A stretch of DNA of 64,000 nt from Bacteroidota bacterium (GTDB taxonomy: Bacteria > Bacteroidota > Ignavibacteria > UBA10030): contig JAOAFT010000001.1 of the NCBI GenBank assembly GCA_026416125.1, forward strand, positions 124,001-188,000, written 5' to 3'. Within the stretch, counting starts at the first letter, position 1, and every line of letters begins with the position of its first letter. Shown here one piece after another: positions 37,333 through 46,107 of the stretch. The notes beneath the pieces are model-generated. The model did not search any database, was not told where the DNA came from, and saw only the letters and a program-made list of their open reading frames with translations. The translations under genes and the position numbers were made by a program.

Positions 37333-39068
37333 TTACGCTACTTTAAGAATGAGAAGTGTAATATCATCGATCTGTGGTGTGTTCTCACTATGTTTCAATA
37401 CAGCTATGGAGTACATGAAGCATTTGTGCGTACAATTTCAACGAGTTGTTCTTCCGTAAATTCTTGATTTGTAGCATTCATCGCCTCACTGATCCCATCT
37501 GTGTAGAGCACAAGGATGTCACCAGAACCAATGGAGACTGAAGTCTCATTGTAATGGGAATGTTCAAATATGCCTAGTACCATCCCCCCTTCTGAAAGAA
37601 AAACACATTCCCCATTTGATCGAAGTATAAACGGAGTGTTATGGCCAGCGTTTGTATATGTAAATGTGTTGCTTCGAAGATCGAGTATCCCAGCAAAAAA
37701 GTAATAAACTTTGTACTACAATAAGTATTGTCACATACAATAGAATTCAATCGAGTTACCATTTTCATTTATTGATAGTTCCATTTGACCAACTGTCCGT
37801 AACGCCGCTTGTAGATTTGCCATAAGCAATGATGCAGGTATTCCTTTCCCTGCTACATCTCCTATTGCTAGTAAATATCTGTCATCTTTTAGCGCTACAA
37901 CATCGTAGTAATCACCACCGACTTCTTTTGATGGAATTGTAATAGCAGCTATCTCGAATTGCTTCCTTTTGGGTAAATGCCTTGGAAACAATCCCTTTTG
38001 AATTTCTCGGGCTATTTGAATTTCATCTTCTATTCGTTGTTTCTCTAATGCTTCCTGCATCAATCGTGTGTTTTCAAGAGTCATGGTTGCAAGTGATCCC
38101 AACGAGGACAGAAATTCTAAATCTGTTTCATCGTATATTCTTTTTTTAATATTTTCACCTAAACATAAAAATCCATTTACTTTGTTTTGTAAAAGCATTG
38201 GTACTACAACAGTAATACCAAGCCGTAGCAAGCCATTAATATGCTTTTTATACTTCTTTTTGCTACGATTATGTATGAGTATTATAGGTTCAGTTAGATC
38301 ACAAAGTGATAACAAATGTTTCTCGGCTGCATGAACATCGATTCCTTTGCTCTCAATAATCGCAAGAGACTTATTTTGGATTACACATACTACATATCGT
38401 TGAACTCCCATATGACCAAGGAGGGCAAACGTCAATAATCGTAGAACTTGGTGCGCATCGATTCCAATATTAAACTCTTTGCTCAATTCAAAAAGAGTTT
38501 TTAATTCTTGAATTTTGCACGCAAGGGTATTATTAGTGCTATTAAGTTCATCGATAAGCCGAGCTTTTTCAATTGCAGAAGCAGACAAGTTAAGAATTGT
38601 CATGATCCATTGTGCTTCAATCACTGAGTACTTGTTCTGCTTACCGTATCGTTTCCCTAAGGTTGCAAATCCTATGCATTCTTTATTTCCAAAAATGGGG
38701 TAAATAACATCCTGTTTCTTATTCTTTAAATAGTTATACCAAGAAGCATTACTTGATCTGATCGTTTCGAGATACGTAACGGTTTTAAATTTACGTGATA
38801 TACAGATGGTTTCACCTACGTATTTTTCAGAGATTCCTTTTACACAGTAGACTTTGAACTCAGTGGGATTACTCGCAAGAAACACCATCCCACGTGAAAT
38901 CATGAACCTTCCCATTATCGTTCGAAGCACTGTTCCTAAAATAAAATTCAAGTCGTACGAGGCATTGATAATAGTACTTAATTCCAACAAAGCCAACACA
39001 TTTGTGTGCTTTTTTATATCATAGAGTGCTTCCTTCATCTGTTTAGTTCTACTCTCAACAATACCCAT
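37333..39068 (-). pseudogene. Broken GAF-SpoIIE/PP2C serine phosphatase (RsbU-like), copy 1
   Basis: The open frame 39068-37731 encodes GAF-like regions and the first part of a PP2C/SpoIIE domain (EIQIAREIQKGLFPRHLPKRKQFEIAAITIPSKEVGGDYYDVV, IGDVAGKGIPASLLMANLQAALRTVG), then runs into a stop. The remaining domain is present in other frames: MVTRLNSIVCDNTYCSTKFITF, then FAGILDLRSNTFTYTNAGHNTPFILR ... LYTDGISEAMNATNQEFTEEQ, then LKHSENTPQIDDITLLILKVA to a TAA at 37335-37333. Three frameshifts (net +1, -1, -1) therefore split the last 150 residues and remove the DGISEA and DDITL metal motifs. It follows the RsbW-like gene by 3 bp. Indel sequencing errors are the alternative. Confidence 0.85.
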
Positions 39069-39071
39069 AGG

Positions 39072-39512
39072 CTAACGATATTTAATTAAACGTACTTCGT
39101 TCCGTTGTTCAGTACTGAAAAAAAAGTGAACTTCATCCATAAGTTTTTTCATAAGGTATATACCATATCCACCTCGGTCTTTTTTCTCATAGTATTTCAG
39201 TACATTCGGTGGTTCAATACTATTCGGGTCAAAACATTTTCCAACATTAAATATCCTAATAACGAATGACTGTGGGCTAATTACAATGTGTAACTCTATT
39301 TCTTGGTTTCTATCGTTCCTATATCCATGCTTAATGATATTTGTACATGCTTCATCAGTTGCTAAACATATATTATATACAGTATCATCGTCGAACCCAC
39401 ACTGTTGAGCGTGCTGTTTTATAAATTCCCTGACTTTTTGAAGATTCTCAGTTCTACTTAGAATTTTCAACATTGGTATAGAAGGATATGACATACGATA
39501 TTTTCCATACAT
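39072..39512 (-). CDS. RsbW-like anti-sigma serine kinase (HATPase domain)
   Basis: A 146-aa GHKL-fold protein with the N-box ICLATDEACTNIIKHGYRN and G-box DRGGYGIYLMKKLMDEVHF, as in RsbW and SpoIIAB. Such kinases bind sigma factors or other targets and phosphorylate a STAS antagonist. The STAS gene lies 6 bp upstream and two PP2C phosphatase genes flank the pair, which is a standard partner-switching set. Both phosphatase genes look broken. No sigma factor gene is adjacent, so the target is unknown. The true start could be the ATG at 39512 or a later in-frame Met. Confidence 0.88.
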   Translation of the reverse strand: MYGKYRMSYPSIPMLKILSRTENLQKVREFIKQHAQQCGFDDDTVYNICLATDEACTNIIKHGYRNDRNQEIELHIVISPQSFVIRIFNVGKCFDPNSIEPPNVLKYYEKKDRGGYGIYLMKKLMDEVHFFFSTEQRNEVRLIKYR

Positions 39513-39518
39513 ATTTTC

Positions 39519-39875
39519 TCATCGTTTGTTTGTGCGAAAAGTATTTAAAGCATCTTCTTCGATATCGTAAATTTCATAGAGCATAGGAAATCCCAACAAA
39601 TCAAAAACGTTGAATATTTTGGGGGACATATTCGAAAACTTTATATCACCATCATTATTCCGTACTTCATCGAGATAAGCCATAAATACTCCAAGTCCTG
39701 CACTACTTATGTACTGCAATCCTTTGCAATTAATGATGATTTTGAACTTTTTATCGTTTAGTAATGTTTGAAACATTTGTTCAAGCTTTGGAGCAGTATG
39801 GGCATCCAATAATCCATCTAATTCAAGTATTGTAATTCCATCTCTTTCTCGACGTCGTACTTTACATTCACTCAT
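39519..39875 (-). CDS. RsbV-like STAS anti-sigma factor antagonist
   Basis: The 118-aa STAS protein shows ITILELDGLLDAHTAPKLEQMFQTLL and the phospho-site strand-helix KIIINCKGLQYISSAGLGVFMAYLDEVRNN, with Ser in YISSAGLG. In partner switching, dephosphorylation of this Ser by a PP2C enzyme lets it capture the RsbW-like kinase. It is 12 bp after copy 2 of the PP2C gene and 6 bp before the kinase gene. It has an open frame and all key residues, unlike its phosphatase neighbours. Confidence 0.92.
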   Translation of the reverse strand: MSECKVRRRERDGITILELDGLLDAHTAPKLEQMFQTLLNDKKFKIIINCKGLQYISSAGLGVFMAYLDEVRNNDGDIKFSNMSPKIFNVFDLLGFPMLYEIYDIEEDALNTFRTNKR

Positions 39876-39887
39876 GCCCTATCCTCC

Positions 39888-41964
39888 TTATCTATCATCC
39901 ATACATGATGTAGTACTACTGCACTTCACGATAACTAATGTAATATCATCTTTATATTCTGAATTCCCAATATATTGCAGAACGGCATCTGTTATCATCC
40001 TCTTTAATGTTTCTGCATTCACATGGATATTTTTTTTGACAATTTCACTCAATCTCTCAATTCCAAATTCCTCACCTCGTTTATTCCGTGCTTCACTTAT
40101 ACCATCTGTAAAAAATAAAAGTACATCACCTTCCCTCATCATAAGGGTATACTCTTCCGTTGAACACTCAAAGAGGTCTGTATCTGCTAATCCTATCCCT
40201 AATCCACTTGGTCGTATAATAGTGACTTGATTGTTTGAAATATGGAGAGCTGGGCAATGACCTGCACGTGCAATCGTTACAAGTCGTTTCTTACCATTAA
40301 GCACAGCATATTCTAAACTTATAAATGTTCGTTTATCAAGGCTTTCCTTAAGTGCTTCATTTGCTTTTACGAGAAATTCCTTTGGAGACATACTCGAAGA
40401 ACTTAATGTTAAAAATATCCCTTTTACTTCCGCCATGTAAAATGCTGCTGAAATCCCTTTCCCCGCCACATCTCCAACAATAATACCGAGGCAATTGTCA
40501 GGAAGTTGAATTACGTCATAATAATCACCTCCCACTTCATACGATGGAATAGACACTGCTGCAATATCAAAACCATGACACGTTGGGATATTCTGAGGGA
40601 ATAAACGCTGTTGCATTTTCTGTGCTACAAGAAACTCCTGTTTTAAACGCTCTCGCTCAATTGACTTTTGGATAAGTTGAGAATTCTCGATAGTAATACT
40701 AGCATGATCTGCTAATATTGATAATACCTCAATGTCATCTTGAAAAAAACCATCCTCAATGGTTTTTGTAACATAGAGTGCACCTATTAGTGTACCGTGC
40801 GATACGAGTGGAAACACACTCAATGCTAATCGATCGATACCAATCCGACGTACATGCCGCGTGCGTCGATCATTCCATATATCTTCTATGACAAATGGTT
40901 TAATATTCGCGCTATTTAAAAACATTGCATGTTGTGACAACGCATGCGCAATATGTTGGTCTACATTCTCCCCTGCAACAATTGCCGCGTGAAATTGTTT
41001 TTCACTGTTGGTATCTGTGTACATTTCAAGCCATGCACTTGTGGCACCACAGACATTACGAGCAATTCTTAATATATTCGTAACCAGCTGGTCAAAGTCG
41101 AATACATTCCTTATAAATTGACTCACATTTTGAAGTGATCGTAACTCGCTCTGCTTCCGCTCAAACGCTTCAGCAGTTGGTAAATGAAACAATGTACTAA
41201 CGAATGCTGTACCAAAGTACACACCACTAAATGAAAGATTGTAGAGAAGAAAATGGTAAAGTGGTGTACTAAAATACTGTAAAATTTTCTGCATCGATGT
41301 TTCAATACTAATTATTCCAAGTATCGCTACGTATAAGCCCGATAAAAATAACGTATAGAAAAGGTTGTACAATTTTTCTCTTTTTGAAAGAAATACAATC
41401 CACATTTGCCGAAATGAAAGAATCAAAATTAGAATCTTTATAGGTAAAGTACCAAATGTAGCAATTTCTGGAACATTTTCTGTAAGAAATGGTGAATCGA
41501 CAAAGCAATAACTCAAAAGAAGAACCACATAAAGAGTAAAATTACGACGTGTCCACTTTTTCTCTTAAAGAGTAGATACTGCTTGATTATCAACAATGAT
41601 ACAATCACAACAATAACAAGCGTAAACGCACTAATAAACATTGCATAGAGACTTTTTATAGAAGGTTTTCCGTCTTCAAACGTAGCTTCATTCGTAATAA
41701 AATATGCAATACTAAGTACTATAACTGATAGGAAAACAAAAAAATTAACGTAGCTAACTGCCGTTGCGAGGTTTTTGTAACAAATTCTTTCTGACGGAAA
41801 AAGAAATAAAATGAAAGCAGCGCTATCCATAGGCATGCTTCACGAATCATTAGAATATTTTGTGCTTCTAACGATACAGTTTAACGGCTAACATCAAAAA
41901 TAAAAATAGCAATAAAGATAACAAGCCCTGTAAGAAGAAATGTGATTCGCTTGAGGTATTTCAC
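39888..41964 (-). pseudogene. Broken membrane GAF-SpoIIE/PP2C phosphatase (RsbU-like), copy 2
   Basis: The frame 41528-39888 gives 546 aa with membrane helices, a GAF domain and a complete PP2C domain (GGDYYDVIQLPDN, VGDVAGKGISAAFYMAEV, LLFFTDGISEARNKRGEEFG, YKDDITLVIVK). Its N-terminus is in pieces. A GTG at 41964, 1 bp after the MATE stop, gives KYLKRITFLLTGLVIFIAIFIFDVSR then TAA (41883-41881), and the same frame continues TVSLEAQNILMIREACLWIALLSFYFFF. Next comes SYVNFFVFLSVIVLSIAYFITN in a second frame, then the main frame. So one in-frame stop and two frameshifts interrupt the membrane sensor part. The catalytic part might still be made from the internal GTG at 41528. Confidence 0.75.
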
Positions 41965-41965
41965 C

Positions 41966-43309
41966 TTAGACCTTTAACGATGTCCACGAATTTGAACGGA
42001 ATTTGATATACCCTAGGACTGTATATACTATAATGTAGATTGGAAGCGACATCCATGCACCAACGATATCATACTGTACACCTAAAAAATATGCTAGCGG
42101 GAGAAATAGTATCCAATGCGAAAGAATTTCTATATTCATTACGTAAAATGTAGCACCAGCTGCTTGTAATGCATTTGCAAAAATGATTCCACTACCGTAA
42201 AGAATTTGCGCTATTCCTGCCAGTTGTAATATCGTATGTGCATGTTGGATTACTTTCTCATCTGTTGTAATAACGCTAAGAACAATATCTGGGAAAAGAA
42301 CATATATCAACCCAAGAGCGAATGTATAGAGTGTGGTAAGTTTAGCAGTCTCAATGGTATATATGCGTGCTTCGTGAACCTTATTATTTCCAAGAGCATT
42401 CCCCACTAAAGTTTGTGTCGCAACCCCAAAACCAAAACACGGCATAAATGAAACAAATAACGACGTAATAACAACTTGTGTTGCAGCCTGTGATAGAGTT
42501 CCCAACACGCCGGCTATTGCTACAAATAAAAGAAAACCTAGCAATATAAGAACATTCTGAAACGATACTGGTAATGATATCCTCACTATTTGTTGCAAAT
42601 ACTTCCAATGGATGTTAAATACATTATAGTATCTATACTTTTTTCGATATTCTTGCAAAAATGTTACACCGACAAAGAAAAGAAACCCCATGAACATACC
42701 AAGAGAAGCCCCAACCCCTGCTCCGGCTAATCCCATAGCTGGGAATAGTGCTATGCCATAAATAAAGAAATAATCAAACAGTATATTAAAAAAATAAGTT
42801 ATAAAAGCTGAAAACATAAATATTTTGGTTTGACCAATCCCATAGAAAAAACCACGATACGAAACCGCAAGGAGAAAAAATGGAATACCAAGGGAGCGGT
42901 ACTTAATATATTCCGCTGCTTCACGAGACACAGTATCATCAGCAGAAAAAAATCTAATAAATTCGTGTGCGTAATAATACCCCAACAGTGCTATGATGAT
43001 TCCAACGAGAACACTAAGAACCAATGAATTATTTAATACAACACCAGCTTCTTTATAGTTGTGCTCACCGTAGCGACGAGCGACTAAAATGTGCGTCCCG
43101 GTTGCAAGACTTGAAAAGAAGCTCGTTAATACCCAGGTTGCCAGTACCCCCAATCCCATAGCAGCGAGCGAAATAGCAGCATTGTGTAGTCTCCCAACCA
43201 TAGCTGTCTCAACGATGGATACAATCATTTGAATTGACATCCCTGCAATAGCTGGTATTGCGATTTTTAATATGCGGTTGGAATATTCTCTCTTTGGTAT
43301 AAAGCCCAT
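41966..43309 (-). CDS. MATE-family efflux transporter
   Basis: The 447-aa protein has twelve hydrophobic segments and MATE features: RILKIAIPAIAGMSIQMIVSIVETAMVGRLHNAAISLAAMGLG at the start and FGVATQTLVGNALGNNKVHEARIYTIETAKLTTLY at the start of the second half. It most likely exports cationic or aromatic compounds with Na+ or H+. The family is broad and the substrate cannot be predicted. It lies directly upstream of the broken PP2C gene copy 2. Confidence 0.93.
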   Translation of the reverse strand: MGFIPKREYSNRILKIAIPAIAGMSIQMIVSIVETAMVGRLHNAAISLAAMGLGVLATWVLTSFFSSLATGTHILVARRYGEHNYKEAGVVLNNSLVLSVLVGIIIALLGYYYAHEFIRFFSADDTVSREAAEYIKYRSLGIPFFLLAVSYRGFFYGIGQTKIFMFSAFITYFFNILFDYFFIYGIALFPAMGLAGAGVGASLGMFMGFLFFVGVTFLQEYRKKYRYYNVFNIHWKYLQQIVRISLPVSFQNVLILLGFLLFVAIAGVLGTLSQAATQVVITSLFVSFMPCFGFGVATQTLVGNALGNNKVHEARIYTIETAKLTTLYTFALGLIYVLFPDIVLSVITTDEKVIQHAHTILQLAGIAQILYGSGIIFANALQAAGATFYVMNIEILSHWILFLPLAYFLGVQYDIVGAWMSLPIYIIVYTVLGYIKFRSNSWTSLKV

Positions 43310-43346
43310 AGAGTGCTTCGATCGTTATCACAACAACGATGAGTAT

Positions 43347-43392
43347 AAAATAAAATTGCCGTCATCTGCCTTCTTCTGGTGCAAATGACGGC
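43347..43392 (-). terminator. Probable terminator after the TPR membrane protein gene
   Basis: On the minus strand GCCGTCAT pairs with ATGACGGC around a 19-nt loop, followed by AATTTTATTTTA. It is 26 bp after the stop of the TPR membrane protein gene and separates it from the MATE gene. Confidence 0.65.
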
Positions 43393-43417
43393 TCATCTTC
43401 CCATCATGAACCTCGCT

Positions 43418-44107
43418 TTAAGCAGTAATCTGAGCTAAAAGTTTATCAATATCACGTGCTTGGGGTGATTTTGAATATTCCTTTTTAATAATTGTAAGCA
43501 GTTTTTTTGCCTTTTCAGTATTGCCAACAAGTGCATAGTTAAGTGCAGCACGTTGCAGATTCTCAGCTGCCTGAACAACTGGAATTCCCTTTGAAGCAGC
43601 TTCTTCAAAACATTCTGCTGCCTCCTCATACTTCCCAACATGTTCATAGCAAATTCCTGCGCCAGCAAGTGCAGAGGCTTCTAGGATCGGATCGCTAATA
43701 TCAACTTCTTTGTAGTACTCTAATGCTTTTTCATAATTTTCGAGATTTTTATACGAATGAGCTAAATATAGCGTTGCAATTTCTCCTGCAGAAGTACTCC
43801 CATACTCTTGTACAATTACCTCTAATCCTTGTATTCCTTGCTGGGGAACACCATGAATTGCCTCCTCATACCTGCCTTGTTCATAAAGAGGCATAACACG
43901 TGATAACATTGTTGTCGCTGTCTCATTCCAATCTTTTCTTTTTTGAGTCCAAACAATAGTTATTACAACAAGAAGTAACGGAATACCTATTATGTAACTC
44001 ATGTACTTTCTGTTTTGCTCAATCCATACTCTTGCTTCAAAATATGCTTTTACAAGCTTATCTTCTTTAATTTCCTTCTTTGAAATTTTTTTCTGTGCTT
44101 TTAACAT
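43418..44107 (-). CDS. TPR-containing single-pass membrane protein (YfgM-like)
   Basis: The 229-aa protein has a basic cytoplasmic N-terminus, one helix (YMSYIIGIPLLLVVITIVW, residues about 38-56) and a periplasmic part with TPR motifs, for example GEIATLYLAHSYKNLENYEKALEYYKEVDISDPILEASALAGAGICYEHVGKYEEAAECFEEAASKG. This layout matches the YfgM/ancillary SecYEG translocon subunit family, which assists secretory protein handling. The YfgM name is a suggestion, because TPR sequences are not specific. The gene is bounded by a terminator downstream and tRNA-Arg upstream. Confidence 0.82.
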   Translation of the reverse strand: MLKAQKKISKKEIKEDKLVKAYFEARVWIEQNRKYMSYIIGIPLLLVVITIVWTQKRKDWNETATTMLSRVMPLYEQGRYEEAIHGVPQQGIQGLEVIVQEYGSTSAGEIATLYLAHSYKNLENYEKALEYYKEVDISDPILEASALAGAGICYEHVGKYEEAAECFEEAASKGIPVVQAAENLQRAALNYALVGNTEKAKKLLTIIKKEYSKSPQARDIDKLLAQITA

Positions 44108-44138
44108 GCGGTTTCCTCATTCTTTGTAAAACATTCAG

Positions 44139-44212
44139 TGCGCCCGGGGCGACTCGAACGCCCGACCTACAGCTCCGGAGGCTGTCGCTCTATCCAGCTG
44201 AGCTACGGGCGC
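44139..44212 (-). tRNA. tRNA-Arg (CCG)
   Basis: The minus strand folds as a 74-nt tRNA with fully paired acceptor stem GCGCCCG/CGGGCGC, anticodon stem ACAGC/GCTGT with loop CTCCGGA (anticodon CCG) and T-loop TTCGAGT. CCA is not encoded. Confidence 0.97.
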
Positions 44213-44259
44213 ATTCTCTAGTTCTTAATGTAGTTAAGTTTCAGTTGATATTCAATTCT

Positions 44260-45297
44260 TTACTTTTCATGTAGTAATGCTCTGCTAGCATCAAGTACCT
44301 GCTCAACTGTAATTTCACGCATACATCGAAAATGTTTTTTAGGACATTTATCTAATCCTACATGCGAGCATGGCCGGCATTTAAGAGATACATGTTCTAA
44401 AACTATTGAAGTTGTGTTATAGGGGAAAAAACCAAACTCACGGACAGTTGGACCAAAAATAGCTACAACTTTTTTCTTGAGAGCTGATGCAACGTGCATT
44501 AACCCAGAATCATTACTGATAATAAGGTTACATAGATCCATTGCTGCTGCAGTTTCAACTATCGTAAACAAGCCAGCACAATTGTATACTATTCTTCCAC
44601 TACGTCTGAGAATCTTCTCTTCTATTTCTGCACACTCATTACGCTCATTCGCAGCACCAAACAGAAGAATTTTTGCACCATAAATCTCATGTAAACGAAA
44701 CGCTACTTCAGCAAATCGTTCTTCTAACCACCGCTTTGTATTATGTTTGGCTGTTGGGCATATACCAATAACAATACCTGAACCTAAATCAGACAATACT
44801 GCTCTTACTGTTTCTCTTGCATCTTTTGGTATATAAATCTCAAGACCTTCATTATCGATTTCTACTTGAAATTCTCGAACCGTATTCAAATAGCGAATTG
44901 GAACTGGAACAATAGACCTGTATATATTTAATTTCAAATTTATTAGTACCCAACGTGTTACGACGCGCTTGTTAACACGCTTTACTATCCCTTTCATTCC
45001 AAACCGTAGTATTTTGCTCCGTATGTTATTATGGATATCAAGAATAAGATCATAACCTACTTTTTTAAAGTTTCGCTTTAACTCCAAAAGTCCTTGGAAA
45101 CCGTTTGCGGCATCGAAGATATATAGATTCGAAATGTGTGGATTATAACGGAGTACATCAGCAAATTCCTTTCGAACAACATAGTCTATTCGTGCATTTG
45201 GAAATTTTTTCCTTAGGTTTTTTATTAAAGGAGTTGAGAGAAGAATATCTCCTAACGAACTGAGTCGGAGGATTAATATGTTTTTGATTATTTCCAT
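44260..45297 (-). CDS. Glycosyltransferase family 9 (LPS heptosyltransferase-like)
   Basis: From the ATG at 45297 the 345-aa product begins MEIIKNILILRLSSLGDILLSTPLIKNLRKKFPNARIDYVVRKEFADVL, the classic GT9 N-terminus. It ends with a donor-site region, AAAMDLCNLIISNDSGLMHVASALKKKVVAIFGPT, and a CRPCSHVGLDKCPKKHFRCM cysteine-rich stretch often seen in WaaF/WaaC-like enzymes. It likely adds heptose or a related sugar to the lipopolysaccharide core. The ORF track's 19 extra residues upstream are hydrophilic and unlike the family. It is divergent from the zinc-ribbon gene. Confidence 0.9.
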   Translation of the reverse strand: MEIIKNILILRLSSLGDILLSTPLIKNLRKKFPNARIDYVVRKEFADVLRYNPHISNLYIFDAANGFQGLLELKRNFKKVGYDLILDIHNNIRSKILRFGMKGIVKRVNKRVVTRWVLINLKLNIYRSIVPVPIRYLNTVREFQVEIDNEGLEIYIPKDARETVRAVLSDLGSGIVIGICPTAKHNTKRWLEERFAEVAFRLHEIYGAKILLFGAANERNECAEIEEKILRRSGRIVYNCAGLFTIVETAAAMDLCNLIISNDSGLMHVASALKKKVVAIFGPTVREFGFFPYNTTSIVLEHVSLKCRPCSHVGLDKCPKKHFRCMREITVEQVLDASRALLHEK

Positions 45298-45394
45298 ATT
45301 CACATTATAAACATTGTAGCTGTAATTTACGAAAATATATTGATTTACGAGCATATTTTTTGTAAATTTATAGCAGAAATAACTACATTAACGT

Positions 45395-45808
45395 ATGGCA
45401 AAATCGAAATTTGTTACATATGAGTGTCCTCATTGTCATCGACAAACAAAATTAGAAATTGTACAAGTCGATGGGGAATTCAAAGTACTTGATGGTAAGT
45501 CATGGTACCGTTGTAGTCGTTGCAAGCATAGTGTGCTTATTAATACACAAAAGATTGAAGAAGCAAAAAAGACTACGAGAGAAAGTATTCTTAAGGAACA
45601 ATGTACTCTTTACCGGAATGATAAAACTTTTTCCATTGGAGAAGCAATTTATCACAGTGAGTGGGACGACGTTGGGAAAGTTATCCGGAAAGAAAAGACA
45701 ACGAGTGGCATTCAAACAATTGTAGTTGCTTTTGAAAAAGTTGGGGAAAAACGGTTAATAGAAAATTTACCAATTGAGTTTCTAGAAGAAAATTCAATAT
45801 CACAGTAA
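45395..45808 (+). CDS. Zinc-ribbon protein with a C-terminal Tudor/CarD-like domain
   Basis: A 137-aa protein with an N-terminal zinc ribbon, YECPHCHRQTKLEIVQVDGEFKVLDGKSWYRCSRCKHSVLI, and a C-terminal half, FSIGEAIYHSEWDDVGKVIRKEKTTSGIQTIVVAFEKVGEKRLIENL. The pattern F..G..I.H....D.G.V.......I.V.F...G.K.L resembles the Tudor-like domain at the end of UvrD/PcrA, which contacts RNA polymerase, and CarD-type domains. I do not know a named family with both parts. It sits 32 bp before rpsU on the same strand. A role in transcription or translation control is a guess from domains and neighbour. Confidence 0.75.
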   Translation: MAKSKFVTYECPHCHRQTKLEIVQVDGEFKVLDGKSWYRCSRCKHSVLINTQKIEEAKKTTRESILKEQCTLYRNDKTFSIGEAIYHSEWDDVGKVIRKEKTTSGIQTIVVAFEKVGEKRLIENLPIEFLEENSISQ

Positions 45809-45826
45809 CCAGATTTAATGATTGTG

Positions 45827-45837
45827 AAGGAGGTGAT
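45827..45837 (+). promoter_or_regulatory. Extended Shine-Dalgarno of rpsU
   Basis: AAGGAGGTGAT is 11 nt complementary to the bacterial 16S 3' tail. The GGAGG core is 7 nt before a TTG start codon, and this site decides the start of rpsU. It is the longest SD I noticed in the window. Confidence 0.8.
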
Positions 45838-45840
45838 TAC

Positions 45841-46038
45841 TTGGTCGGCATCATTATTGGTGAAAACGAATCAATCGATCGAGCAATTAAACGATTCAAG
45901 AAAAAATACGAACGATCGGGTATTTTAAAAGAAATTAAGAAGCGATCGTTTTATGTCAAGCCATCTGTAAAAAAGCGAATGAAACTAGCTAAAGCAATTC
46001 GCAGAGCTCAGCGTGCAATGACAGAAGAAGCTCAATAG
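45841..46038 (+). CDS. rpsU: 30S ribosomal protein S21
   Basis: The 65-aa protein reads (M)VGIIIGENESIDRAIKRFKKKYERSGILKEIKKRSFYVKPSVKKRMKLAKAIRRAQ, which is S21. It starts with TTG at 45841; no in-frame ATG lies at the right place, and the strong SD fixes the start. S21 binds near the 16S 3' end. In Bacteroidia it helps hide the anti-SD and rpsU keeps a strong SD, which suggests autoregulation; here SDs are frequent elsewhere too. It is co-directional with the zinc-ribbon gene and is followed by a terminator. Confidence 0.95.
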   Translation: MVGIIIGENESIDRAIKRFKKKYERSGILKEIKKRSFYVKPSVKKRMKLAKAIRRAQRAMTEEAQ

Positions 46039-46068
46039 CATTAGAATCGTCGATTTACGTTATCTTGC

Positions 46069-46097
46069 AAACACCTTTCATTATGTGAAAGGTGTTT
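46069..46097. terminator. Bidirectional terminator between rpsU and the subtilase gene
   Basis: A perfect 12-bp stem, AAACACCTTTCA paired with TGAAAGGTGTTT, with a TTATG loop lies between the converging stops. The top strand continues ATTATTTTAATT. It can serve both rpsU (+) and the subtilase gene (-). Confidence 0.85.
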
Positions 46098-46107
46098 ATT
46101 ATTTTAA

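Noticed and set aside
37574-37768. 64-aa minus ORF as an independent gene
   Set aside because: Its first part (MVTRLNSIVCDNTYCSTKFITF) is the missing continuation of the PP2C domain, so it is a frameshifted fragment of pseudogene copy 1.
41513-41836. 107-aa minus membrane ORF as an independent gene
   Set aside because: It reads as the central helices of the broken PP2C copy 2, with matching pieces upstream and downstream in other frames. A separate small gene remains possible but less likely.
44080-44274. 64-aa plus ORF containing APGATRTPDLQLRRLS
   Set aside because: This is the well-known spurious translation of an antisense tRNA (tRNA-Arg at 44139-44212).
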